Counted from the first letter of the stretch, positions 38,526 through 48,350 are shown. The stretch is 64,000 nt of DNA from Conexibacter sp. S30A1 (GCF_023330665.1 NZ_CP097127.1:3224001-3288000), one strand, 5' to 3'. Made by a program: numbers and translations. Notes: generated from the sequence alone by a model not told the origin.

Positions 38526-40525
38526 GTGTTCCTCCTGTGGGTTTTGTTGTGAATGGTGATCTTTCCCATCGCGCCCGTCTGGTCGGTCTGGGCGTCGGTG
38601 TAGCCGGGCTCGAGCCCGAGCAGCGTGGTCAGCAAAAGCAGCGGGGTCCCCGCCGCCCACGCCTGCGGTCGCGACGCGGTCGGGAACCTGACGGGGACGG
38701 AGGCGAGCGCCAGCGGAAAGCCGGCGAAGACCTCGGGCAGCCGGTTCTCGAAGTAGGGCGCGGCGGCCAGCACCGTGGCTGCGATCGTGGCCGCGGCCTC
38801 CGTGTGGCCGTAGCGTGCAAGCCCCGCGGCGATCAGCGAGTTGTCATGTGGCCAGACGGTTCCGGTGTGGTAGCCGAGTGGGTTGTAACCGGCCTCACCC
38901 GAGCCCAGCGTGCGCACGCCCCAGCCCGAGTAGAGCTCTGAGTCAAGCAACCGCCCGGCCACGGCCGCCGCCTGGCCGGTGTCGAGGATTCCCGACCAGA
39001 GCAGGTGGCCGATGTTCGAGCTCAAGGAGTCCACCTGGCGCTTGTGGCCGTCGAGCGCGAGCGCGGGAAAGCCCCGCTCCGGCATCCAGAAGTCGTGTGC
39101 GAAGCGTGCCTGCAGCTCCTTTGACTGGCGCTCGAGGCGCTCGGCGAGCTGCGGGTCCTTCCAGACCTCGCGCGCGAGCCGGGCGCTGCGGCGCCGCGCG
39201 TCGTAGACGTAGCCCTGGATCTCGCAGGTGGCGATCGGCCCGGTGGCCATCGTGCCGTCCGCGAACTGGATCGAGTCCCAGCTGTCCTTCCAGCACTGGT
39301 TGACGAGACCCGTGGTGGGGTTGCGCGACGCGTACTCCACGTAGCCGTCGCCATCCAGATCGCCGCTGCGCTCGATCCACTCAAGCGCCCCAAGGGCGTT
39401 GGGCTCCAGCTCGCGCACCAGCGTGTCATCCCCGGTCCAGCGGTGGTACTCGTCCAGCAGCACCAGGAACAGCGGGGTGGCGTCGGCGCTCCCGAAGTAG
39501 GGGGAGTGTGGCCGCTCGCCGCGGGCGGTGAGCTCGCCGAAGCGGAGCTCGTGCAGGATCTTGCCGGGCTCCTGGTCGTGGAAGTCGTCGCGCACGGTCC
39601 CCTGGCGGGCGGCCAGCACACGCAGCGTCGTCGCGGCGAGCCCCGGCAGGTACGGCAGCGCCTGGAAGCTCGTGATCAGGCTGTCGCGCCCGAAGAGCGC
39701 CATGAACCACGGCAGCCCGGCGGCGGGCATCGTCGCCCCGGCGCCGATGTCGGGGTGCAGTCGCAGCGCCGCCAGGTCGGTGAGGCTCGCCCGGTACGTG
39801 CGGGCCAGCTCCGGGTCCTCGGCTTCCAGGGCCGGCACACCGGAGAGCCAGCTGTCAAGCTCGGCCGACTTGGTCTCAAGCAGGCGCGTGAGCGTCGCGC
39901 GCGGCCGGCGCCTTGGAAAGGTGGCTCCGGGCTGCGCGCCCGACGGTGAGACCGTGAAGCTCGTGGACCAGCGCTCACCCGGTTTCATCGTCAGATCGAA
40001 CGCGAAGCCCGTGCGGGTGATCGCCGCCGGGCGGGTGCTCGAGCTGACCGTCACCGAGCGGCTGAAGCCGTCGCGCTCATAGGCGAGGGTCAGCGCCGAG
40101 TCCGTGTGCGTGAAGTCGATCCCGCGGGTCGCGATCGCCCCGTCCTTGACCTCGAAGAGGTCGGCGAAGTCGGTGTCCACGGCGAGCGTGAGATGCAGAA
40201 CACTGGTCTGGTGGCGGTGGTTGGTCAGCACGATCTCCTCGATCCAAACGTGGTCGACGAGGCGGTGACGCACGAGCGAGCACGGCGCCTGCTGATCGGG
40301 TCGGACCCGCGGGGTCAGGAAGAACTGGGCGTCAAAGTGTGCGCTCTGATCGAGGCTCAACAGCTCAAGGGGGGTATCGCCCACGCTCAGCACCCAGCGC
40401 GAGATGAAGCGTGTGTCATCCGAGTAGAAGCCGTGCTCGGAGCCGTCGTCGGCACGCACGTCGCCGAGTCGGTCACCGATCACGAACGTGCTCCCGTCGA
40501 GCACGCTGAGCGGTTGATCAGACAC
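38522..40525 (-). CDS. Amylo-alpha-1,6-glucosidase / glycogen debranching-type enzyme
   Basis: 667 residues. N-terminal beta-rich GDE_N-type domain (SEHGFYSDDTRFISRWVL) and C-terminal (alpha/alpha)6 barrel with LPWFMALFGRDSLITSFQ, GDLDGDGYVEY and GTVWPHDNSLIAAGLARYG, as in actinobacterial amylo-1,6-glucosidases. It would trim alpha-1,6-linked or related glucans/glycosides in the cytoplasm. GTG 40525 is chosen because it overlaps the glycosyltransferase stop (GTGTCTGA). Operon: glycosyltransferase, this gene, small protein. Confidence 0.82.
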   Translation of the reverse strand: MSDQPLSVLDGSTFVIGDRLGDVRADDGSEHGFYSDDTRFISRWVLSVGDTPLELLSLDQSAHFDAQFFLTPRVRPDQQAPCSLVRHRLVDHVWIEEIVLTNHRHQTSVLHLTLAVDTDFADLFEVKDGAIATRGIDFTHTDSALTLAYERDGFSRSVTVSSSTRPAAITRTGFAFDLTMKPGERWSTSFTVSPSGAQPGATFPRRRPRATLTRLLETKSAELDSWLSGVPALEAEDPELARTYRASLTDLAALRLHPDIGAGATMPAAGLPWFMALFGRDSLITSFQALPYLPGLAATTLRVLAARQGTVRDDFHDQEPGKILHELRFGELTARGERPHSPYFGSADATPLFLVLLDEYHRWTGDDTLVRELEPNALGALEWIERSGDLDGDGYVEYASRNPTTGLVNQCWKDSWDSIQFADGTMATGPIATCEIQGYVYDARRRSARLAREVWKDPQLAERLERQSKELQARFAHDFWMPERGFPALALDGHKRQVDSLSSNIGHLLWSGILDTGQAAAVAGRLLDSELYSGWGVRTLGSGEAGYNPLGYHTGTVWPHDNSLIAAGLARYGHTEAAATIAATVLAAAPYFENRLPEVFAGFPLALASVPVRFPTASRPQAWAAGTPLLLLTTLLGLEPGYTDAQTDQTGAMGKITIHNKTHRRNT

Positions 40526-41720
40526 CTGCTGCTCCCGACGAGCCGCTGCGCAGCGCTGCGGTCCGGTAGGTGCGTTCGTAGGCCGCGGCCACCACAGCGA
40601 CGTCGCAGTTGCGACTGACCCAGGCTCGGCAATCCCGGCCGGCGATGCGCTCGAGCTTTCCAATCGCCTCGGCCATACCGCGCTCGTCGTCCACCAGGTA
40701 GCCCGTCAGTCCGTCCACGATGACGTCCGGCGCGGCGCCCTCACGGAAGGCGATCACCGGTGTCCCGCAGGCGAGCGCCTCGATCATGACCATGCCGAAC
40801 GGTTCGTCCCAGCGGATCGGCATCAGCAGCCCGCGCGCGTGGCCGAACAGCGATCGCTTGGCGGCGCCGGTGACCTCGCCGACGAACCGCACGCGCTTGC
40901 CGTCGATGTGGGGCGCGACCTCGCGCTCGAAGAAGGCCTGCTGTCCGGGTTGGATCACGCCTGCGAGGATCAGCGGCACGTCCACCGCACGCGCCGCCGC
41001 AATGGCTCGCTGTGGACCCTTCTCGGGGGTCATCCGCCCGATCCACAGCACGTAGTCGCCCTTGCGCTCCTCAAGCGGCCAGATCGAGAGGTCGATCGGG
41101 TTGGGGATCGGCTCGATCGTGCCCAGGGTGGCCGGCGCGGAGACCAGCTGCGCGCGGCTGATCCCAACCAGGCCAGCCTTGTGGCCGTGACGTGCGTAGA
41201 AGGCGGCGGTATCCGCGGTGAACGGCCCGTGCAGCGTGTGCACGAGCGGCGTGGCGATGCGGTTTGCCATCGCCAGCCCGGTGAAGCCGCAGTGGTCGTG
41301 GATCACGTCAAAGCGCTCGGCGCCACTGGCGCTGCCGATCCTGTCAAACGCCTGGGCGACATGGTCGACCTCATAGAGTGAGCGCTCGATCTCATCGGGA
41401 TGGGAGCGCTTCAGGAGTGTCACCACGTGGGCGCTTGACACCGAGCCGGGGGCGCAGAACAGGGTCACGTCGTGACCGCCGCGGACGAGCTCCTCGGTGA
41501 GGGTGCTGACAACCGACTCGACGCCCCCGTACCCGGGGGCCGGCACCGAGATCCACGGCGGTGCGAGCATCGCGATGCGCAGTGGCGCTGCTGATGCGTG
41601 CGCTCGCGATGCGTCCGGCCGCGTGCGCGTGGGCGAGGGCTTGCGCATGTGCACGGAGCCGGTGTGGCCAGCCGACCGGCCGCCGGGTCTCACCGCGCGC
41701 ACCGCTCTGGCGGCATCCAT
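40518..41720 (-). CDS. GT4-family glycosyltransferase
   Basis: 400 residues. GT-B fold markers of family 4: the N-terminal glycine loop VPAPGYGGVESVVSTL, FDVIHDHCGFTG, IPNPIDLSIWP, WIGRMTPEKGP, and the donor-site EPFGMVMIEALACGTPVIA. A GGGAG site six bases before ATG 41720 supports this start, giving a basic N-terminal extension of about 45 residues. Pairing with a debranching enzyme suggests a role in an alpha-glucan or a glycosylated compatible solute; donor and acceptor are not known. Confidence 0.85.
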   Translation of the reverse strand: MDAARAVRAVRPGGRSAGHTGSVHMRKPSPTRTRPDASRAHASAAPLRIAMLAPPWISVPAPGYGGVESVVSTLTEELVRGGHDVTLFCAPGSVSSAHVVTLLKRSHPDEIERSLYEVDHVAQAFDRIGSASGAERFDVIHDHCGFTGLAMANRIATPLVHTLHGPFTADTAAFYARHGHKAGLVGISRAQLVSAPATLGTIEPIPNPIDLSIWPLEERKGDYVLWIGRMTPEKGPQRAIAAARAVDVPLILAGVIQPGQQAFFEREVAPHIDGKRVRFVGEVTGAAKRSLFGHARGLLMPIRWDEPFGMVMIEALACGTPVIAFREGAAPDVIVDGLTGYLVDDERGMAEAIGKLERIAGRDCRAWVSRNCDVAVVAAAYERTYRTAALRSGSSGAAGV

Positions 41721-41930
41721 TCAAGCTCCCGTCTGCCTCTCAGGCAGGTCGCTCGCGAGGTAGAGAGGTCGAAAGGACCAGGAGAGCGCTGGACTTCACT
41801 TCTCTGGCGACGCGAAGAACCACGTTGAGCATACCAGTCGTATCCATAAATCCGACCGCTGTGGTCGGGATAGAAGCGTGCGCCATCCCCGCGCTGCGCG
41901 CGTCTGCGATCCGGCGGGCTGCTGCTAAGA

Positions 41931-41946
41931 TGCTTGCTGGCAAGCA
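41931..41946. promoter_or_regulatory. Probable MarR operator
   Basis: Perfect palindrome TGCTTGC-TG-GCAAGCA, 51 bases upstream of the marR start, of the size MarR dimers bind. The 276-base gap between the divergent glycosyltransferase and marR genes is otherwise plain. Confidence 0.6.
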
Positions 41947-41996
41947 AATAAATACCGGCGCTCGCGTAGTGGGAGCGATCGGGTTGAAGGGGCGGC

Positions 41997-42467
41997 ATGA
42001 CACGGATCGCGGAAGCAGAGCAGCAGGTGCAGGCCGATGTGGCCCAGCGCCTGCGCAGGGTGGTGGGCCACCTGACGCGGCTTCTGCGCCCGGTGGACGC
42101 GACCCTCGCCGCCGATCTCACGCCCACCCGCACGGCGGTCCTGCTCAACACGGTGCGCAACGGCCGGGCGCGGCTTGCCGACGTGGCTGAGCAGGAGGGC
42201 CTCAATCCGACGCTGCTCTCGCGCACGCTCGCGACCCTGGCGGAGGACGGCCTGGTCGAGCGCTTCCCCGATCCCGATGACCGGCGCGTCGCCTGGGTTG
42301 CGCCGACGCCCGCCGGCCGCCGCCTCGCCCAGCGCATCCGCGCGCAGCGCACGGCCGCCCTGCACGATGCGCTCGCCGGTCTGAGCGACGCTGAGCGCCA
42401 CCGGATCGAGGCCGCCCTGCCCGCGCTCGAGCGCCTCGTCGAGCACTTCACCCAGGAGTCCGCATGA
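41997..42467 (+). CDS. MarR-family transcriptional regulator
   Basis: 156 residues with a winged helix: LADVAEQEGLNPTLLSRTLA as recognition region and DPDDRRVAWVAPTPAGRRLA as wing. ATG overlaps nothing upstream; its stop overlaps the MFS gene (ATGA), the usual MarR-exporter pairing. It most likely represses both genes through the palindrome at 41931-41946 until a ligand binds. Confidence 0.92.
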   Translation: MTRIAEAEQQVQADVAQRLRRVVGHLTRLLRPVDATLAADLTPTRTAVLLNTVRNGRARLADVAEQEGLNPTLLSRTLATLAEDGLVERFPDPDDRRVAWVAPTPAGRRLAQRIRAQRTAALHDALAGLSDAERHRIEAALPALERLVEHFTQESA

Positions 42468-43711
42468 GCCCGCTGCGGCGCATCTCCACCAGGACCTTCT
42501 CGGCGCTCGAGGTCCCCAACTACCGCCTCTACGTCTACGGGCAGGGGATATCGCTGACCGGTACCTGGATGCAGATGGCGGCCCAGTCGTGGCTGGTGAT
42601 TCAGCTGACCCACTCGGCCACCATGCTCGGCATCATCGTCGCGTTGCAGACCCTGCCGGTGCTTTTGCTCGCGCCCTACGGCGGGCTGATCGCCGACCGC
42701 GTCGACAAGCGCAAGGCCACCATCGTCGCCCAGGCGCTGATGGGTCTCCAGGCGCTGACGCTCGGGATCCTCACGATCACCGGCAACGTGCACGTCTGGG
42801 AGATCGGCGTGCTGGCCGTGGTGCTCGGCATCAACAACGCCTTTGAGGGTCCCGCGCGCCAGTCCTTCATGCTCGAGCTCGTTGGTGGCGAGCACCTCCG
42901 TAACGCTGTCAGCCTCAACTCGACGATGGTCAACATGGCGCGTCTGGTCGGGCCGGCGATCGGCGGGCTGATGATCGCCGCCGTCGGCACCGGCTGGTGC
43001 TTCATCTTCAACGCCGTCAGCTTCATCGCCGTGATCAGCTCGCTGATGCGAATGGACAAGAGCCAGCTCGACCCGGTGCCCCCGACCCCGCGCACGAAGG
43101 GTCAGGTGCGCGAGGGGATCCGTTACGTCCGCGGCGTGCCGCGCCTGGTGATCCCGCTGATGATGATGGGGATCGTTGGCTGCTTCACCTACGAGTTTCA
43201 GGTCTCGCTGCCGTATCTGGCCCAGCACGGCCTGCACGCGGGCCCCGCGGCCTACGGCTTCATGACCGCCGCGATGGGCGCCGGCGCCGCGGTTTGGGGC
43301 CTCGTGGTGGCGACCAAGGGCAAGACCGGGATCCGCACGCTCGTGCTCTCCTGCATCGCCTTCGGCACGATGATGACCTTTGCCACGCTCGCACCGACGC
43401 TCGCCTTCGAACTCGTCGCGCTGGCCCTTGTCGGCGCCGCCAGCATCTCCTTCATGTCGCAGGCCAACGCCACGATTCAGCTCTCAGCCGCGCCCGAAAT
43501 GCGCGGCCGTGTGATGGCGCTCTGGTTCATCGCCCTGCAGGGCTCGACCCCGATCGGCGGACCGATCGTCGGCCTGGTGATGAGCCAGTACGGCGCCCGC
43601 GCCGGCCTCGCGCTCGGCGCGCTCACCTGCTTCATCGTCGCCGCCGGCGGCGCCATGGCGCTGCGCGTGGTGCGCGCCCGCCGCGCCGCCGAGCCACTCG
43701 TGGCCGCCTGA
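42464..43711 (+). CDS. MFS transporter (MFS_3, EntS-like exporter)
   Basis: 415 residues with 12 predicted helices. N-terminal FSALEVPNYRLYVYGQGISL and MAAQSWLVIQLT, then YGGLIADRVDKRKATIVAQ (motif A) and EGPARQSFMLELVG are typical of the enterobactin-exporter-like MFS group. Substrate unknown; coupled to marR, so likely an inducible efflux pump. Confidence 0.9.
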   Translation: MSPLRRISTRTFSALEVPNYRLYVYGQGISLTGTWMQMAAQSWLVIQLTHSATMLGIIVALQTLPVLLLAPYGGLIADRVDKRKATIVAQALMGLQALTLGILTITGNVHVWEIGVLAVVLGINNAFEGPARQSFMLELVGGEHLRNAVSLNSTMVNMARLVGPAIGGLMIAAVGTGWCFIFNAVSFIAVISSLMRMDKSQLDPVPPTPRTKGQVREGIRYVRGVPRLVIPLMMMGIVGCFTYEFQVSLPYLAQHGLHAGPAAYGFMTAAMGAGAAVWGLVVATKGKTGIRTLVLSCIAFGTMMTFATLAPTLAFELVALALVGAASISFMSQANATIQLSAAPEMRGRVMALWFIALQGSTPIGGPIVGLVMSQYGARAGLALGALTCFIVAAGGAMALRVVRARRAAEPLVAA

Positions 43712-43775
43712 CCCCCGGGGCGCCTCGCCGCTGCTTCGGCGCCTGGACCTGACGCCATCCCGCTACGCTCCCGCC

Positions 43776-44528
43776 GTGACCGAGCCCGAGCAGCCGCTAA
43801 CCGGAGGCAACGCCGGCGGCCGGGTCGTGCGGGTGGGCGACACGGTGCGCAAACCCTGGAGCGCCGCCACGCCGGCGGTGGTAGAGCTGATGGCCGCCGT
43901 GCGGGACGCCGGCGTCGACGTGCCCGCTTTTCTCGGGCGCGACGAGCGCGGCCGCCAGATGCTCGCCTACGTGCCCGGCACCCTCGCGCTGCACAGTGAC
44001 CCGCTGGCGCCCGCGGAGCTTGGCCGGGTCGGTGGGATCGTGCGTGCGATCCATGAGGCGTGCGCCGGGTTTGTCCCGCGCGCGGAGCCGCACTGGGCGG
44101 CGGCGATCCCCGCGCCCGGCGCCGAGCTCATCTGCCACGGCGACCTCGCACCCTGGAACCTGATCGTCGGTGAGCGCTGGGTCTTCATCGACTGGGACGG
44201 CGCCGGGCCGAGCACACGCCTGTGGGATCTCGCCTACGCGGCGCAGGCGTTCACGCTCAACGACCCGGCGGCGCCCACCGCAGACAGCGCCGCGTGTCTG
44301 GCGGCGTTCGTCACAGGCTACGGGGCCGACGCGAGCCTGCGAGCCGCGCTCCCGCGTGCGATGGCCGATCGCGCGGCCGCGATGCACGAGCTGCTGCGCT
44401 CATCGCACGCGACCGGCGTTGAGCCCTGGGCGAGCATGTACGCAAGCGGTCACGGCGACCACTGGGCGCGCGCCACGCGCTACGTAGCCGGGCACCAGGA
44501 GATCTGGGCTAGCGCGCTGTCGCGCTGA
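43776..44528 (+). CDS. Aminoglycoside phosphotransferase (APH)-family protein
   Basis: 250 residues of the APH/choline-kinase fold. Catalytic loop ICHGDLAPWNLIV (HxDxxxxN) near residue 118 and metal-binding FIDWDGAGPSTRLWDLAY near 136. The N-terminal ATP lobe is short (GGRVVRVGDTVRKPWS). The family phosphorylates small molecules; resistance activity is not implied. GTG start. Converges with the Tim44-like gene, overlapping it by 20 bases. Confidence 0.82.
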   Translation: MTEPEQPLTGGNAGGRVVRVGDTVRKPWSAATPAVVELMAAVRDAGVDVPAFLGRDERGRQMLAYVPGTLALHSDPLAPAELGRVGGIVRAIHEACAGFVPRAEPHWAAAIPAPGAELICHGDLAPWNLIVGERWVFIDWDGAGPSTRLWDLAYAAQAFTLNDPAAPTADSAACLAAFVTGYGADASLRAALPRAMADRAAAMHELLRSSHATGVEPWASMYASGHGDHWARATRYVAGHQEIWASALSR

Positions 44529-45930
44529 GCTCGGGCGTCTTGACCGCGACGATCCGCCACGGCTGCGCCTCGTCGCCTGACAGCGCGAGCGTCCAGCGCT
44601 CGGTGAAGCCGACCGGCCGCGTGGCGCTACCCGCGAGCACCTTGGCGGTGTCACGGTCCTCGATGTAGCGGCGCCCGCGCAGGTCCACATCGATGGTCAT
44701 CGTCGGCGGCTGCGCGGCGGGATCGAGCGCCACGATCCGGATGCGCGCGACCTGCGGCCCGCGTACGACCAGGCGCGTTGAGGCGCTCGGATCGCCGGGG
44801 TGCAGCAGCTCTCTGACCGCCTCTGCCGTCGCGAGCGCGCGCAGCTCCTGGTCTGAGCCGTCGACCGCCTGCGCCCAGGCGTCCACGGCGTGGCGTGCCG
44901 CGACCTCGAGCACGTCGGGCGCGAAGCGCCCGTCGGCCAGGCTCAGATCCATCGCCGCCGCGTGCGCGTCGCCGGTGAACTGCAGCGCCGCCAGCTCCGA
45001 CACCTTCACGCCGGCGGGTGCCGACTCGGCGACCGCGCCCTCGACCATGGCCTCGTCGCGCAGCTGTTGCTCGTCGGCCCAGTGGGTCTGCACGATCCGG
45101 TCCTTCAGCGCGTGCTCACCCTCGGCGCCGGACTCGATCGCGGCGAGCACCCAGTGTTCGCCGCGACGCTCGAGCGTCCAGTACTCGCGCATGCGCACCG
45201 ACTCGGTGACCGCACCGGCGCGTTTGATGTGCCGCCCGCCGCGGTCGGTGACGTAGTCGCGCAGCTTCGCTTCGATCCTGACCACCACCCGGTCCACGTC
45301 CTGCTCGCCGCGCTCGCGCCGCAACAGGCCGACGTACTGGACCTTCGGCTCGCCGACCGGCTCGACATGGTTGCGCCAGCCGCGACGCTCGAAGTCGTCA
45401 AGGCGCCGCTCCCACTCGACCAGCAGCCCGGGCGTGATCAGCCCGCGCAGGGCGATGCGGTCATCCTCGGACCAGGCCCGCTGGATGTCTGAAAACAGCG
45501 CCGCGGCGGCCTCGCGCACCGCCGTGGGTCCGAAGATCGGGTTCTCATCCTCAGCCTCCGCGGCCGCCAGCTCGACGCGGCGCTCACGCCGGCGGCTCTC
45601 ACGCCGGTGCGCGCGGCCCTGGCGCTGGCGCGCGGCCCAGAAGGTCACAAAGCTCGGCATGCCGCGCGTGTAGACCCACCAGATCGCGGCAGCCGCGGCG
45701 ATGAAGATCAGCGCGACGCCGTGGGTGGCGATCGCCAGGTCGATGATCACGCGGAAGATCAAAAAGACGACAAAGACGTTCGCCCCGCCACCGCCGCCGC
45801 CACCGCCGTCACCACCGCTGAAGCCGGCCGAGCCGCCGCCGGCCGACGCCAACGCCGCCGGTGCGAGCACCAGCGCCACGGTGGCCGCCAGCGCCAGCGC
45901 GAAGATGATCCTGCCGCGGGACGGTTTCAT
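44509..45930 (-). CDS. Tim44-like domain membrane protein
   Basis: 473 residues. N-terminal signal/anchor (IIFALALAATVALVLAPAAL), a Gly-rich linker, two transmembrane segments (about 50-90), a basic stretch (RRESRRRERR) and two Tim44/NTF2-like regions (IQRAWSEDDRIALRGLITPG; MREYWTLERRGEHWVLAAIE and a second at TERWTLALSGDEAQPWRIVA). Bacterial Tim44-like proteins are membrane-tethered; their role is unknown. No clear partner gene adjoins. Confidence 0.75.
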   Translation of the reverse strand: MKPSRGRIIFALALAATVALVLAPAALASAGGGSAGFSGGDGGGGGGGGANVFVVFLIFRVIIDLAIATHGVALIFIAAAAAIWWVYTRGMPSFVTFWAARQRQGRAHRRESRRRERRVELAAAEAEDENPIFGPTAVREAAAALFSDIQRAWSEDDRIALRGLITPGLLVEWERRLDDFERRGWRNHVEPVGEPKVQYVGLLRRERGEQDVDRVVVRIEAKLRDYVTDRGGRHIKRAGAVTESVRMREYWTLERRGEHWVLAAIESGAEGEHALKDRIVQTHWADEQQLRDEAMVEGAVAESAPAGVKVSELAALQFTGDAHAAAMDLSLADGRFAPDVLEVAARHAVDAWAQAVDGSDQELRALATAEAVRELLHPGDPSASTRLVVRGPQVARIRIVALDPAAQPPTMTIDVDLRGRRYIEDRDTAKVLAGSATRPVGFTERWTLALSGDEAQPWRIVAVKTPELSATAR

Positions 45931-45960
45931 CGGCGCGTGCGCCCCATCACAGGTCCGGCC

Positions 45961-46935
45961 TCAGCTCGCCGCGGCCGCGGCCAGCGGCCCAACGCCCGGT
46001 TGGCTCTGCGGGACGTGCTGGTCGGCGTGGTAGCTCGAGCGCACCAGCGGCCCGGCGGCGACATGCTCGAACCCGAGCCGGTAGGCCTCCGCCTCGAGCG
46101 CCGCGAATTCCTCCGGGTGCCAGTAGCGCACGATCGGCAGGTGGTTCTCGGTCGGTCGCAGGTACTGCCCGACGGTCAGCACCTGCACGTGGTTTGAACG
46201 CAGCGTGCCGATCGCGTCCACCATCTCCTCAAAGGACTCGCCGAGGCCGACCATCAGCCCGGACTTGGTGACGACCTCATCGCCGCCCAGCTCCTTGGCG
46301 TTGCGCAGAACCCGGTTTGAGCGCTCCCAGGTGGAGCCGCGGCGGGCGACCGTGTAGAGGCGGGGCACGACCTCGACGTTGTGGTTGAAGACGTCGGGGC
46401 GTTCGGCGACCACCTTCGCAAGCGGCATCTCCTGGCCGCGGAAGTCGGGCGTGAGGACCTCGATCTTGGTCTGCGGCGACTGGCGGCGGATCTGGCGGAT
46501 CACGCCGACGAAGGCGTGGGCGCCGTAGTCGTACATGTCGTCACGGTCGACGCTCGTGATCACGGCGTGGCGCAGGCCCATGCGCGCGATCGACCGCGCG
46601 ACCCTGGCCGGCTCGAGCGGATCGTCCCACGTCGGCTTGCCGCTGCGCACGTTGCAGAAGCCGCAGCGGCGGGTGCAGGTGTCGCCGAGGATCATGAAGG
46701 TGGCGGTGCCGCGTTGCCAGCACTCGCCGATGTTCGGGCAGGCGGCCTCCTGGCAGACGGTGTTGAGGTTCTCCGATTGGATCAGCGACTGCAGCTCTCG
46801 GTAGCGCGGTCCGCCGGGGGCGGGGACCTTGAACCAGGACGGCTTGCGGCCGCGGTGCGGCTGCACCTCGGGCCCGAGCACGGTCAGGACGTCTGCGATT
46901 CCACCGGGGTTGGAGCGTGCGCGGGTGGCGCTCAT
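45961..46935 (-). CDS. lipA: Lipoyl synthase
   Basis: 324 residues. Radical-SAM enzyme that inserts two sulfurs into octanoylated lipoyl domains. Both iron-sulfur motifs are present: CxxxxCxxxxxC in VCQEAACPNIGECW (auxiliary cluster) and the radical-SAM CTRRCGFC; the C-terminal RSSYHA motif supplies the conserved serine. Four bases separate it from lipB upstream, so both steps of lipoate assembly are co-expressed. Confidence 0.96.
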   Translation of the reverse strand: MSATRARSNPGGIADVLTVLGPEVQPHRGRKPSWFKVPAPGGPRYRELQSLIQSENLNTVCQEAACPNIGECWQRGTATFMILGDTCTRRCGFCNVRSGKPTWDDPLEPARVARSIARMGLRHAVITSVDRDDMYDYGAHAFVGVIRQIRRQSPQTKIEVLTPDFRGQEMPLAKVVAERPDVFNHNVEVVPRLYTVARRGSTWERSNRVLRNAKELGGDEVVTKSGLMVGLGESFEEMVDAIGTLRSNHVQVLTVGQYLRPTENHLPIVRYWHPEEFAALEAEAYRLGFEHVAAGPLVRSSYHADQHVPQSQPGVGPLAAAAAS

Positions 46936-46939
46936 ACAG

Positions 46940-47650
46940 CTACAAGCGTACCGCTGGTGCGCCGGTGGCCTGTTCGATCGCCGCGCGGGTCACCGGCAGC
47001 GCCTCGTGGCCGAGCGCGCCGGCGAGCGAAGCAGCGGCGAGCTCGCCGCAGTCGGTGACGCCGACGCGGCGGCCCTCGGACTCGATCGACGTCATCTGCA
47101 CGTCGGGCAGGCCGCAGGCGACGATCCAGCCGAAGGGCTCAAGCGCGCGGGCCTCGACGTTGAGCGCGAAGCCGTGGGTGGTGACGCCGTGGGAGACGTG
47201 CACGCCGATCGAGGCGATCTTGCGCTCATCGACCCAGACACCCGTGTAGTCGGGGCCCTCGTCATCACGGGCGCGGGCGCTTACGCCGAGCGCCGCGAGC
47301 GTGGCGATCAGGGCGCGCTCGAGCAGGCGCACGTAGGCGACCACGTCCTCCACCGCGACGATCGGGTAGCCGACGAGCTGGCCGGGGCCGTGGTAGGTGA
47401 CCTTGCCGCCGCGACGGGTCTCGATGATCTCGATGCCGCGGGCGGCGTAGAAGGCCTCGCCCATGCTGAGCTCGCCGGGCTGAGAGCGACGCCCGCGCGT
47501 GTAGACGGGCGGGTCGTGCTCGAGCAACAGCAGCGTGTCGGGGATCGCGCCCCGCTGGCGGGCCTCGCGCAGCCGCTCCTGGAGCGCGAGCGCGTCGCGG
47601 TAGCCGACCTGGCCCAGCTCACAGACCCACATTTCGGGCATGTCATTCAT
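46940..47650 (-). CDS. lipB: Octanoyl-[acyl-carrier-protein]:protein N-octanoyltransferase
   Basis: 236 residues. Transfers octanoate from acyl carrier protein to lipoyl domains of the 2-oxoacid dehydrogenases and the glycine cleavage system. Motifs: LLEHDPPVYTRGRRS, GGKVTYHGPGQLVGYPI (active-site Lys/His region), KIASIGVHVSHGVTTHGFALN and the ACGLPDVQMTSI segment with the catalytic cysteine. ATG 47650 (MNDMPEM) is preferred; the longer open frame upstream shows no LipB homology. Confidence 0.95.
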   Translation of the reverse strand: MNDMPEMWVCELGQVGYRDALALQERLREARQRGAIPDTLLLLEHDPPVYTRGRRSQPGELSMGEAFYAARGIEIIETRRGGKVTYHGPGQLVGYPIVAVEDVVAYVRLLERALIATLAALGVSARARDDEGPDYTGVWVDERKIASIGVHVSHGVTTHGFALNVEARALEPFGWIVACGLPDVQMTSIESEGRRVGVTDCGELAAASLAGALGHEALPVTRAAIEQATGAPAVRL

Positions 47651-47723
47651 CCTAGAGCGGGTGCGGGTGTTGCAAATACGGCGCGCGGTGGTCCGGGCCT
47701 CGGCGATTGCGTAGGATCGCCTG

Positions 47724-48308
47724 ATGAGCCTCACCCGCCTGCGCTGGCGCCTGCGCGGCGCCTGGCTGTGGCCGTCCTTTCTGGTCCTCAGCCTCGCTGA
47801 CGCGACGATCATCCATGCGCTGCCGCCCGCCGGCGACAGCGCGACCTGGGTGGGGGGTTGGCTGCTCGCGTCGGTGCTCAACCTGCTGGCGATCGTGCTG
47901 CTCGGACGCGCGGGTGGGCAGGTCGTGCGCCGCCTGCGGAGTGACATGCCGGCGGTGGTCGCGCGTAACTATGCGGGAGCGCTCCTGACGCTCGCGATCA
48001 CGCTGGCGTTCTTGGCCGCCGGTCTTGTGAATCAGGGCACGGTGCGGGCCGACCGCGCGGCACTCGCGGACGCAGCCGCCCGCGCGGAGGCCTACATCGG
48101 CGCGCACGCACCGGCGAGCTTTCAGGCGGACGTGCGAACGCTGGACACCTATGTGATGCAGGAGCCGCTCATCTACCGCTTCTGCGCGAGTGACGTGAGC
48201 GGCAGCCGCGACTATTGCGTCGTGGTCAACCGCTCGCAGCCGTTCGGCCGCAGCGTCCACTACGCGGGCGCCGAGCCCAACTGGCTGCTGGCCGAGGGCA
48301 GCAGTTAG
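47724..48308 (+). CDS. Hypothetical membrane protein
   Basis: 194 residues with three hydrophobic segments (about 15-33, 43-62, 85-105) and a C-terminal domain predicted outside, containing two cysteines (YRFCASD, DYCVVV) that could form a disulfide. No family recognised. It starts 73 bases from the divergent lipB gene and is followed by the helicase gene after 42 bases. Confidence 0.7.
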   Translation: MSLTRLRWRLRGAWLWPSFLVLSLADATIIHALPPAGDSATWVGGWLLASVLNLLAIVLLGRAGGQVVRRLRSDMPAVVARNYAGALLTLAITLAFLAAGLVNQGTVRADRAALADAAARAEAYIGAHAPASFQADVRTLDTYVMQEPLIYRFCASDVSGSRDYCVVVNRSQPFGRSVHYAGAEPNWLLAEGSS

Positions 48309-48350
48309 GCGCGCCGCACCTGTGACCGGGGCCGTCTATCGTGGGCTGCG

